A stretch of DNA of 10,220 nt, from the NCBI GenBank assembly GCA_021813155.1, contig JAKALK010000034.1, forward strand, positions 1 through 10,220, in the 5' to 3' direction. Under the pieces are notes generated by a model. That model did not search any database. It saw only the letters and a program-made list of their open reading frames with translations, and was not told where the DNA came from. Positions 1 through 6,067 of this stretch are shown piece after piece (the first letter of the stretch is position 1; every line of letters starts with the position of its first letter). Position numbers and translations under genes: made by a program. Source of the DNA: a bacterium (GTDB lineage: Bacteria; Patescibacteriota; Minisyncoccia; UBA6257; 2-01-FULL-56-20).

Positions 1-2483
1 TGGGCGTGAAAGTGGGTTTACCGCAGCATCATACGGTGGATGAAGCGGGGAAGTTTATAAAAGATATAAAAGGACTTACGGGATTGTTTGTGAAATCTAA
101 GGAGACGGAGAAGAAAATTTTTGGTCACTTAGAGAAGAATAAAAATCTTTTAAAGATCGAACAGTATAAGCACGAGTATCCACATTGCTGGAGATGCGGG
201 ACCCCGCTTTTGTATTATGCGCGCTCATCGTGGTTTGTGGCGATGTCAAAGTTAAAAAAACAATTGATTGCGAATAACCAGAAAATAAATTGGGTGCCGG
301 AACATATTAAAAACGGCCGGTTTGGCGAATGGCTTCGCGATATCAAAGACTGGAATTTTTCGCGAGAGAGATATTGGGGAACACCGCTGCCGATTTGGGA
401 ATGTAAAAAATGCGGGCATACAGAAGCAGTGGAAGGCTTGGAAGATTTGAACAAAAAGGCAAGCCTTTCGACTTCGCTTAAAGCAGGCGGCGGGAGGAAT
501 GAATATTTGCTGATGAGGCACGGGGAGAGTGAAACCCAGCTTTTAGGGATTAGTGATTACGGCAAGGGCAAATATCATTTGACTGATAAGGGAACCCAGC
601 AGGTAATAAGGTTGGCGGAGCTTTTAAAGAAGGAAAAAATCGACATAGTTTTTGCGTCGCCAGTTTTAAGAACTCAAGAAACCGCAAAGATAACTGCGAA
701 GGTTTTGGGAATTAAGAAGATTAATTTTGATTTAAGGCTTAAGGATATAAATACAGGTGTTTTTTCGGAGAGGCCGGAGCGGGAGTACCATAAGTTTTTA
801 CCGACATTTGAAGATAAGTTTTTAAAGACTCCCGAAAAAGGTGAAAATCTTAAGGATTTAAGGGCTCGGTTGTGGGATTTTATTTCTGAAGTTGAGAAAA
901 AGTATAAGGACAAGAAAATTTTAGTTGTAAGTCATGAATATCCGATTTGGATGCTTTCGCAAGCAATGGCGGGTTGGACACAGGGTGAAGCGATTTCGGA
1001 AAAAGAAAGGAGGGGGAAGGATTTTATTAAAGTGGGGCAGTGCGAGAAGGTGAATTTTAAATGTGTTCCGCGAGATGAAACCGGGGAAGTGGATTTACAC
1101 CGGCCCTATATTGATGAAGTCAAATTGAAGTGCCAAAAATGCGGCGGCGAGGCGAGGAGGGTAAAAGAACTAGCTGATGTTTGGTTTGATTCGGGTAGTA
1201 TGCCGTTTGCTCAAATCCACCATCCTTTTTCGAAGGAAAAATTGGAGTTTCCGGCGGATTATATTTCGGAAGCGGTGGATCAGACGCGAGGGTGGTTTTA
1301 TACGCTTCTTGCAGTGGCCACGGCTTTAGGGGAAGGAGAGCCGTATAAAAATGTGATTTGTTTGGGGCATATTAATGATAAGTACGGGCAGAAGATGTCG
1401 AAGTCGAAGGGAAATGTGGTGGATCCATGGGTAATGGCTGAGAAATATGGGATGGATGCGGTGCGGTGGTATTTTTATACGGCGACGCCGCCGGGTGAAC
1501 CAAAGAATTTCGACGAGCAGGAGATTTTAAAAACCTATAGAAGGCTTCATTTAATTCTTTGGAATTCATTGGTGTTTTACAAAACCTACGCAGAAAAGAA
1601 GCCAAAAATTATAAATCATGAGTCAAAAGCAGAGAATATTTTGGATCAGTGGATCTTGATGCGACTAAAGGAAACGATTAAGAAGGCCACGAAATTTTTT
1701 GATGCATATCAGGTTCGGGAGGCGGCGCTTGAGATTGAGAAGTTGGTGGACGATCTTTCGAGGTGGTATATTCGGCGTTCAAGAAGGCGACTACAAAAGC
1801 CGGAAAATAACAAGGATTTCGAGGCGTGCTCGGCGACCTTAGGCTACGTTTTAGCTTCGGTTTTAAAAATAATAGCGCCATTTAATCCATTCTTTGCAGA
1901 AATTCTCTGGAATGTTTTGGGAGAAAATAATTCTGTTCACGTAGAAGATTGGCCGGCGGCTATAAAAGTAAGAGCGAGTGATACAAGGTTGATAAGTGAA
2001 ATGGAAAAGGTGAGAAGTTTGGCAGCTTTTGGTTTGGCCAAGAGAGCCGAGATGGGAGTGAGGGTGAGACAGCCGTTGCTTGAGATGAGGATTAAGACAA
2101 AGTTTTCTTATACTCAGTTGTTTCAAGTGCTTCAAGACGAGGTGAATGTCAAAAAAGTAGTTTCGGATTCTAAAATAAAGGATGAGGTTTGGCTGGACGG
2201 TACCATCACCCAGGAACTTAAAGAAGAAGGACTTTTGAGGGAGTTAATTCGAGCTGTTCAGGATTTAAGGCAAAAAGCCGGGTTAACACCTCAAACAACG
2301 GTGGCTTTGATGCTAGCTTTGCCGGATGTTTTAAAAGACACAGTTCTTAAAAACGAGGTAGTGTTGAAAAAAGAAGTTGGTGCAAAGGTTATTAGCTACG
2401 GCAGACCCGAAAAGTTTGAAGCCGAGGTAATAACTAAAATGGATGAGGGTGAGGTTTGGGTGGGGGTCAGGAAAGTTAAATGA
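1..2483 (+). CDS. ileS: Isoleucyl-tRNA synthetase, type 2, 5'-truncated by the window, with an internal histidine-phosphatase domain
   Basis: Charges tRNA-Ile with isoleucine using ATP, in the cytoplasm. The window opens inside the editing (CP1) domain, so the HIGH motif and the editing core lie upstream. The reading frame is open from base 3; the GTG at 6 is internal, not a start. Residue numbers count from that GTG. Visible marks are HCWRC (60-64), WVPEHIK (97-102), SRERYWGTPLPIW (119-131), a zinc knob split as C133xxC136 and C376xxC379, DLHRPYID (363-370), WFDSGSMP (393-400) and KMSKS (463-467), then the helical anticodon-binding region. DLHRPYID and the lack of a C-terminal zinc finger fit the archaeal/eukaryotic-like type 2 family. 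The anomaly is about 200 extra residues (roughly 150-352) between the CxxC pairs, carrying a phosphatase domain described separately. The gene ends in TGA, 23 nt before the Nudix gene. The ligase identity is very secure. Confidence 0.96.
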   Translation, partial: GVKVGLPQHHTVDEAGKFIKDIKGLTGLFVKSKETEKKIFGHLEKNKNLLKIEQYKHEYPHCWRCGTPLLYYARSSWFVAMSKLKKQLIANNQKINWVPEHIKNGRFGEWLRDIKDWNFSRERYWGTPLPIWECKKCGHTEAVEGLEDLNKKASLSTSLKAGGGRNEYLLMRHGESETQLLGISDYGKGKYHLTDKGTQQVIRLAELLKKEKIDIVFASPVLRTQETAKITAKVLGIKKINFDLRLKDINTGVFSERPEREYHKFLPTFEDKFLKTPEKGENLKDLRARLWDFISEVEKKYKDKKILVVSHEYPIWMLSQAMAGWTQGEAISEKERRGKDFIKVGQCEKVNFKCVPRDETGEVDLHRPYIDEVKLKCQKCGGEARRVKELADVWFDSGSMPFAQIHHPFSKEKLEFPADYISEAVDQTRGWFYTLLAVATALGEGEPYKNVICLGHINDKYGQKMSKSKGNVVDPWVMAEKYGMDAVRWYFYTATPPGEPKNFDEQEILKTYRRLHLILWNSLVFYKTYAEKKPKIINHESKAENILDQWILMRLKETIKKATKFFDAYQVREAALEIEKLVDDLSRWYIRRSRRRLQKPENNKDFEACSATLGYVLASVLKIIAPFNPFFAEILWNVLGENNSVHVEDWPAAIKVRASDTRLISEMEKVRSLAAFGLAKRAEMGVRVRQPLLEMRIKTKFSYTQLFQVLQDEVNVKKVVSDSKIKDEVWLDGTITQELKEEGLLRELIRAVQDLRQKAGLTPQTTVALMLALPDVLKDTVLKNEVVLKKEVGAKVISYGRPEKFEAEVITKMDEGEVWVGVRKVK
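455..488 (+). repeat. Overlapping short inverted repeats in the linker before the phosphatase domain
   Basis: AAAGGC (455-460) pairs with GCCTTT (463-468) across two bases. CTTT (465-468) pairs with AAAG (480-483) around the core CGACTTCGCTT, and GCC (463-465) can also pair with GGC (486-488). The stretch encodes a low-complexity Ser/Ala/Gly linker (ASLSTSLKAGGG). The TCGACTTCGCT core flanked by complementary arms resembles small dispersed palindromes I recall from environmental bacterial genomes, but only one copy was noticed here, so membership in a repeat family is unproven. Confidence 0.4.
498..1040 (+). other. Histidine-phosphatase (phosphoglycerate-mutase-like) domain inserted in IleRS
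   Basis: Domain within the ileS frame, residues about 165-345 counted from the GTG at base 6. Seen directly: the phosphohistidine motif R171-H172-G173-E174 after a YLLM beta strand; SPVLRTQETA with the second arginine at R222; a GVFSER segment (251-256) where the acidic proton donor usually sits (E255 is a candidate); GENL (279-282), resembling the GESL motif; and the second histidine in LVVSHE (H310), with Glu where Gly is usual. These are the diagnostic elements of branch 1 of the histidine phosphatase superfamily, in the correct order and spacing, so catalysis looks possible. Substrate cannot be predicted from sequence; relatives act on phosphosugars, nucleotides or phosphoproteins. There is no stop or frameshift on either side, so it is translated as part of IleRS. 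It sits between the two CxxC halves of the zinc knob. Confidence 0.93.
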
Positions 2484-2506
2484 GTTTAAGTTGTAGTTTT
2501 TAGAGT

Positions 2507-2965
2507 ATGAAAATTATTGGGAGATTGCCGGTAGGTCTATATAAAAAGATTCAGGCCTCAACCCCAGTTGTGTGCGTTGACTTAGTGGTTGCAGACAGGC
2601 AAAAGCACGCCTTTCTTTTAGTGAAACGTGTTAATGAACCCGAGAAAGGTAAGTGGTTTTTGCCCGGGGGGAGGGTTTTTAAAAATGAAAAACTAGCTCA
2701 GGCGGCCTTAAGAAAACTTCGGGAGGAGACGGGACTCAAGGGTAAGGTGATGAGGGAGTTAGGGGTAGGCGAGTATTTTTCAAAACGGGGATACTTTAGG
2801 GGATCAACTTCTCATACTGTTTCGGCGGTTTACTTGATTGAGGTAGCGGGGAGAAAGAATGCAGTGCTTGATCCGCAAAGTTCAGAAGCTCGTTGGTTTA
2901 ATGGGATTAATTCCAGTTGGCACCCTTATGTGAAGAGGTTTCTTAGGCTGGCGGGATTTAAATAG
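2507..2965 (+). CDS. Nudix hydrolase, GDP-mannose mannosyl hydrolase-like
   Basis: Protein of 152 residues, predicted cytoplasmic, hydrolysing a nucleoside diphosphate linked to another group. The order STPVV...LLVKRVNEPEKGKWFLPGGRV closely follows E. coli GDP-mannose mannosyl hydrolase (STPLV...LLGKRTNRPAQGYWFVPGGRV), as does the later TSHTV segment and an E-x-RW near 127-130. The Nudix box runs from G55 to L77: E61 and the metal-binding pair E73-E74 are present, but the usual Glu after R69 is lysine (K70). GDP-mannose hydrolases also depart from the consensus Nudix box, which fits this subfamily. It starts 23 nt after ileS with no clear Shine-Dalgarno and is probably co-transcribed. Its last 8 bp overlap the 3' end of trpS on the other strand. 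The Nudix fold is certain; the GDP-sugar substrate is inferred from similarity, and an NTP or other NDP-sugar remains possible. Confidence 0.9.
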   Translation: MKIIGRLPVGLYKKIQASTPVVCVDLVVADRQKHAFLLVKRVNEPEKGKWFLPGGRVFKNEKLAQAALRKLREETGLKGKVMRELGVGEYFSKRGYFRGSTSHTVSAVYLIEVAGRKNAVLDPQSSEARWFNGINSSWHPYVKRFLRLAGFK

Positions 2966-3944
2966 ATAGACCAGCTACTTTTTTGATTTTCAGGATTTTT
3001 TTGGAGGCGATTTGCGAGGCTTTTTTGGAGCCGGCGTTTAGGGTAGTTGCTAGGGCACGAGGTTTGGCCAGTAATATTTTCTTATTTTTTCGGAAGTTGG
3101 AGAAATAATTTATTGTAAGTTCAGCAAGGGCGGATTTGAATTCGGAGTAGGATTTGCCGCGAAAGATTTTTTCTACTTCGCGGTTTTCATTGCCAGAAAG
3201 TGAGGCGTAGATACTTATAAGATTACTCATACCGGGTCTATTATTAGGATCGTACTCAATGGATGTATGAGAATCTGTTGTAGCTGCTTTATATTTTGTT
3301 TCTATTTCTTCTGGCGAGTCGTCGATAAACAAGCATCCGCTTGGATCGGATTTAGACATTTTTTTGCCCGGTACGCGCAGATCCATAATGCGCGGGGTGT
3401 TAGTGTGTAGATTTTTTGGTTCAATGAGTGTTTTCTCGAATCGCGAGTTGAACTTACGCGCAAGTGTTCTTGTAAGCTCAAGGTGCTGGTTTTGGTCATC
3501 TCCTGTCGGTACAACTTTTGCGTCATAAAGAAGAATGTCTGCTGCCATGAGAACAGGATAATCAAAAAGGCCTGCATTTATGTTTTCTGGTTGTCTCTGG
3601 CTTTTGTCTTTGTATTGAGTCATTCTTTCGAGTTCGCCCATAGGAGTGATGGTGTTTAAAATGAAGGCGAGTTCGGAGTGAGCTGGGACTTGGGATTGCT
3701 GGAAGATGACGGATTTTTTGGGATCGAGGCCGGCAGCCAAGAAATCCGCAGTGAGCTCTAAAATTTGTTTTGATTTTTCTTTAGGGTTAAATTCTTCAGT
3801 TAGCGAATGGAGGTCAGCGATAAAAAAGAAGCACTCATATTTACCTGAGTTTTGAAGATCAACGAAGTTTTTTAAGGCGCCTAAATAATTACCGAGATGG
3901 AGGCGGCCGGAAGGTTGAATTCCGGAAACTAGAACCGGTTTCAT
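2958..3944 (-). CDS. trpS: Tryptophanyl-tRNA synthetase
   Basis: Class Ic aminoacyl-tRNA synthetase that activates tryptophan with ATP and loads it on tRNA-Trp. At 328 residues it matches the usual bacterial length. The N-terminal SGIQPSGRLHLGNYLGA carries the HIGH-equivalent HLGN (16-19). FIADLHSLT (41-49), ADILLYDA (135-142), the GDDQNQHLELTR stretch (148-159) and KMSKS (195-199) follow in order, giving a complete Rossmann catalytic domain and then the helical anticodon-recognition region. The start ATG is one base after the stop of the RNase J gene (TAAAATG), and no ribosome binding site is visible. This suggests translational coupling to that gene and transcription from the promoter upstream of tRNA-Leu. 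The 3' end overlaps the convergent Nudix gene by 8 bp, leaving no separate terminator region. Confidence 0.97.
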   Translation of the reverse strand: MKPVLVSGIQPSGRLHLGNYLGALKNFVDLQNSGKYECFFFIADLHSLTEEFNPKEKSKQILELTADFLAAGLDPKKSVIFQQSQVPAHSELAFILNTITPMGELERMTQYKDKSQRQPENINAGLFDYPVLMAADILLYDAKVVPTGDDQNQHLELTRTLARKFNSRFEKTLIEPKNLHTNTPRIMDLRVPGKKMSKSDPSGCLFIDDSPEEIETKYKAATTDSHTSIEYDPNNRPGMSNLISIYASLSGNENREVEKIFRGKSYSEFKSALAELTINYFSNFRKNKKILLAKPRALATTLNAGSKKASQIASKKILKIKKVAGLSI

Positions 3945-3945
3945 T

Positions 3946-5685
3946 TTAAATTTCTATAACGACGGGCAGGATCATGGGTCGGCGTTTGGTTTTATTATAC
4001 AAGAATTGGCCGACTTGGTCGCGGATGAGAGTTTTTAGATAGTCCGACTCTAAGGGTTGGTAGTTGGGAAGGCGGGTGATGAGCGCTCGGATTTTTTTCC
4101 GGACCTCTTCTAAAATTTCCTGGTTTTCTTTTATATAAATGAAGCCGCGCGATATGATGTCGGGACTCTTGATGAGTTTAGAGCGTTTTCGATCTAGGGT
4201 GATGATGATAACTACCATTCCTTCCTGAGCTAGGGCTTTGCGATCGCGGAGGACAACTTCTTCGACATCTCCCACTCCCAGTCCATCTACCATAACGTAG
4301 GAAGCGGGGACGGTTTCTTTGGTAATAGCGAAGGTGTCCTTGGTGATTTCGGCGACTTGGCCGTTATCCATTAGAAAGATATTTTTTCTTGAGATACCAA
4401 TCTCAACACCCGACTGGGCGTTAATAGATCGTTTGTAGAAGTAGCCGTGGACAGGAATTAAGAACTTAGGATTTAGAAGTTTCATAGCCAGTTTCAAGTC
4501 ATCTTTCGGAGCGTGGCCGGAGGCGTGAATGTCGATAATGTCGGAGGTATAAATAATGGCTCCCTGGCGGGCTAAATTGTCTTTCAAGGTTTGGACGCTT
4601 CTTTCGTTTCCCGGGATAACTGAAGCTGAGAAAACGACGGTGTCGCTGGGTTTAATGCGGATGTGGCGATGTTCGCCATTGATAATTTTCATTAGCGAGG
4701 CATTGGTTTCTCCTTGGGCGCCAGTAGAGAGAATAAGAACTTTGTTGTCTCTGTATTTATGAACCTCTTCAATCGGGATAATAGTGTCTTTGTCGGCCTT
4801 AATGAAACCTAGGCGTTTGGCAATTTCGACATTAGATTTCATAGAATAGCCTGATAGGGCGACTACTCGGCCTAATTTAGAGGCGATCTTGATAACCTCA
4901 TTAATACGGGTTAATACCGAAGCGAACATAGCAACAATAATTCGTCCCTCGGCGCTTCGGAAAAGATCTTCAAGGTTTTTTTCTACAGTTCGTTCGGATT
5001 CGGAATGGCCGGGTTTGTCGGCGTTGGTGCTGTCGATAGTGAAGACGTGGACGCCTTTTTTACCAATTCGTTCGAGATCGGCGGTGTCTTCGGGATGACC
5101 GTGGGCGTCGTATTCGATCTTAAAGTCACCCAAATTCACTATGTTGCCAACAGGGGTTTTTAAGAAGACGGCAGTGGATTCGGGGATGGTGTGAGCGATG
5201 CCAAAAAACTCAGCCTCAAAATGGTTTGAGAGTTTGACGATGTCTCCGTTTTTGACGATGATAATGTTTAGTTTGGGTAAGTTGGGGAAATCTTCCTGGC
5301 GTTTTTCGATCAGAGCTTTAGTGAGAGAAGTGCAGTAGATAGGCGGATTGCCGAGTTTTTGAATGATATAAGGAATGGCGCCGATGTGATCGTAGTGAGC
5401 GTGGGTGATAATTAAGGCTTGAATGTTGGCCTTCTTGGATTCTAGATAGCTTACGTTTGGGATGATGAAATCAATTCCTGGTGTTTCTTCTTCGGGGAAT
5501 TGGAGGCCAGCGTCAATCGCAACGATTTCGTTTTGATATTCGAAGAACATCATATTGCGGCCAATTTCCTCGAGACCGCCCAAGGGCACAAATTTAAGGA
5601 AGGCTCCTGGTTTGGTTAGGATTTTTTCAGATTTAAGCTCAGTAGACTTGGTCTTTGGCGAGCGGGTATTGAATTTTTTTATCAT
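3946..5685 (-). CDS. rnj: Ribonuclease J (metallo-beta-lactamase / beta-CASP RNase)
   Basis: Dual endo- and 5'-3' exoribonuclease family involved in mRNA decay and RNA maturation; it substitutes for RNase E in many bacteria. The 579 residues are close to the usual 550-560, plus a basic N-terminal extension (about 1-27). The metal-binding motif HAHYDH gives H95, H97, D99 and H100. Further ligand candidates are H165 (GIAHTIPES), D187 (NLGDFK) and H413 (PVHGY). The beta-CASP region spans roughly 215-390 and ends with the conserved HASGHAPKDDL (H387, H391). The C-terminal domain has the family feature SPDIISRGFIY (507-517). The ATG at 5685 follows a 42-nt leader that begins right after the tRNA-Leu CCA and has no visible Shine-Dalgarno (AACAATCTA before the start). 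It is followed one base later by trpS. J1 and J2 cannot be distinguished; it is apparently the only RNase J in view. Confidence 0.95.
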   Translation of the reverse strand: MIKKFNTRSPKTKSTELKSEKILTKPGAFLKFVPLGGLEEIGRNMMFFEYQNEIVAIDAGLQFPEEETPGIDFIIPNVSYLESKKANIQALIITHAHYDHIGAIPYIIQKLGNPPIYCTSLTKALIEKRQEDFPNLPKLNIIIVKNGDIVKLSNHFEAEFFGIAHTIPESTAVFLKTPVGNIVNLGDFKIEYDAHGHPEDTADLERIGKKGVHVFTIDSTNADKPGHSESERTVEKNLEDLFRSAEGRIIVAMFASVLTRINEVIKIASKLGRVVALSGYSMKSNVEIAKRLGFIKADKDTIIPIEEVHKYRDNKVLILSTGAQGETNASLMKIINGEHRHIRIKPSDTVVFSASVIPGNERSVQTLKDNLARQGAIIYTSDIIDIHASGHAPKDDLKLAMKLLNPKFLIPVHGYFYKRSINAQSGVEIGISRKNIFLMDNGQVAEITKDTFAITKETVPASYVMVDGLGVGDVEEVVLRDRKALAQEGMVVIIITLDRKRSKLIKSPDIISRGFIYIKENQEILEEVRKKIRALITRLPNYQPLESDYLKTLIRDQVGQFLYNKTKRRPMILPVVIEI

Positions 5686-5727
5686 TAGATTGTTAGGTTA
5701 CGCAATGAATAAGGGTTTGGCTTGTTT

Positions 5728-5814
5728 TGGTGCCTCCCAGAGGATTTGAACCTCTATGAGATTACTCTCACAGGCTCCTGAAGCCTGCGCGTCTGCCAGT
5801 TCCGCCAGGGAGGC
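5728..5814 (-). tRNA. tRNA-Leu (anticodon CAG), CCA encoded
   Basis: Reading the minus strand, acceptor GCCTCCC (from 5814) pairs with GGGAGGC (5738-5732), followed by discriminator A and a gene-encoded CCA (5730-5728). The D arm has the TGGCGGAACTGGCAGAC pattern typical of bacterial tRNA-Leu. The anticodon stem CAGGC/GCCTG encloses loop TTCAGGA with anticodon CAG at 5780-5778. A long class II variable arm (TGAGA, loop GTAA, TCTCA) and the T arm AGAGG-TTCAAAT-CCTCT complete a full cloverleaf. It reads CUG codons. It lies 42 nt upstream of the RNase J gene on the same strand with no terminator between, so it is probably the first product of that operon. Confidence 0.97.
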
Positions 5815-5823
5815 ATCGAGAGA

Positions 5824-5836
5824 TGTGAAGCTCACA
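5824..5836. repeat. Short palindrome TGTGA-AGC-TCACA
   Basis: Perfect 5-bp arms around a 3-base centre, 10 nt upstream of the tRNA-Leu 5' end. It could be a weak operator or a small hairpin in the precursor tRNA leader, or chance. Confidence 0.3.
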
Positions 5837-5937
5837 AGTTGGAAGTTCGTTTTCCGATGATTTAAAAAAGGAAACGATAGATCAGTTTGATGACTTTGTT
5901 TCGGAGAAGTTTTAGGAGGAATTACTAGGTTAGTTGA

Positions 5938-5966
5938 ATTTTAAACGATATCTTTATAGAAGTCAA
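5938..5966 (-). promoter_or_regulatory. Predicted sigma70-type promoter for tRNA-Leu, rnj and trpS
   Basis: On the minus strand a -35 box TTGACT (5966-5961) is followed after exactly 17 bases by -10 box TAAAAT (5943-5938), placing the start near 5931. That leaves about 115 nt of leader before the tRNA 5' end at 5814, long for a tRNA gene, but no better minus-strand promoter was seen closer in. It is back to back with the sigma factor gene promoter. Confidence 0.65.
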
Positions 5967-5990
5967 CTGCTATTTTTCGACTCCCGATAA

Positions 5991-6020
5991 TTGACTTACT
6001 TTCTAAGTTTTGGTTACTTT
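5991..6020 (+). promoter_or_regulatory. Predicted sigma70-type promoter for the primary sigma factor gene
   Basis: TTGACT (5991-5996) lies 18 bases before TACTTT (6015-6020), which keeps the key T-A....T positions of a -10 box. The start would be near 6027, giving a leader of about 40 nt that ends in the strong ribosome binding site. The -10 is weak, so confidence is moderate. Confidence 0.45.
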
Positions 6021-6053
6021 AAAGCAGAGGGTGTTTTGACATCAATCTATAGG

Positions 6054-6064
6054 AAGGAGGTGAT
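6054..6064 (+). promoter_or_regulatory. Perfect Shine-Dalgarno of the sigma factor gene
   Basis: AAGGAGGTGAT matches the complement of the 16S rRNA 3' end without a mismatch and ends 3 bases before the GTG at 6068 (7 nt from GGAGG to the start). It decides the GTG start; the ATG at 6063 overlaps the site and is in another frame. No other protein gene in the window whose start is visible has a comparable site. Confidence 0.9.
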
Positions 6065-6067
6065 GAC

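Noticed and set aside
6..8. GTG as the start of the first gene
   Set aside because: The frame is open to the window edge and the protein enters mid editing domain, lacking the HIGH motif; the gene begins upstream.
498..1040. A separate phosphatase gene or a frameshift/assembly join in ileS
   Set aside because: The frame is continuous on both sides, and conserved IleRS motifs resume exactly where expected after the domain; nothing in the sequence indicates a break.
2481..2483. Possible recoded UGA (as in Gracilibacteria-type code)
   Set aside because: TGA closes ileS exactly at the expected end of the protein and no in-frame TGA interrupts any gene, so the standard bacterial code applies.
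5913..5990. SD-like AGGAGGA with a possible tiny ORF in the divergent region
   Set aside because: Only a TTG-started frame of about 18 codons follows, it overlaps both promoter regions and encodes nothing recognisable.
6036..6041. Perfect TTGACA upstream of rpoD as a -35 box
   Set aside because: A -10 at 16-18 bases would fall inside the Shine-Dalgarno and start codon of rpoD (GGTGAT region), with no match to TATAAT.
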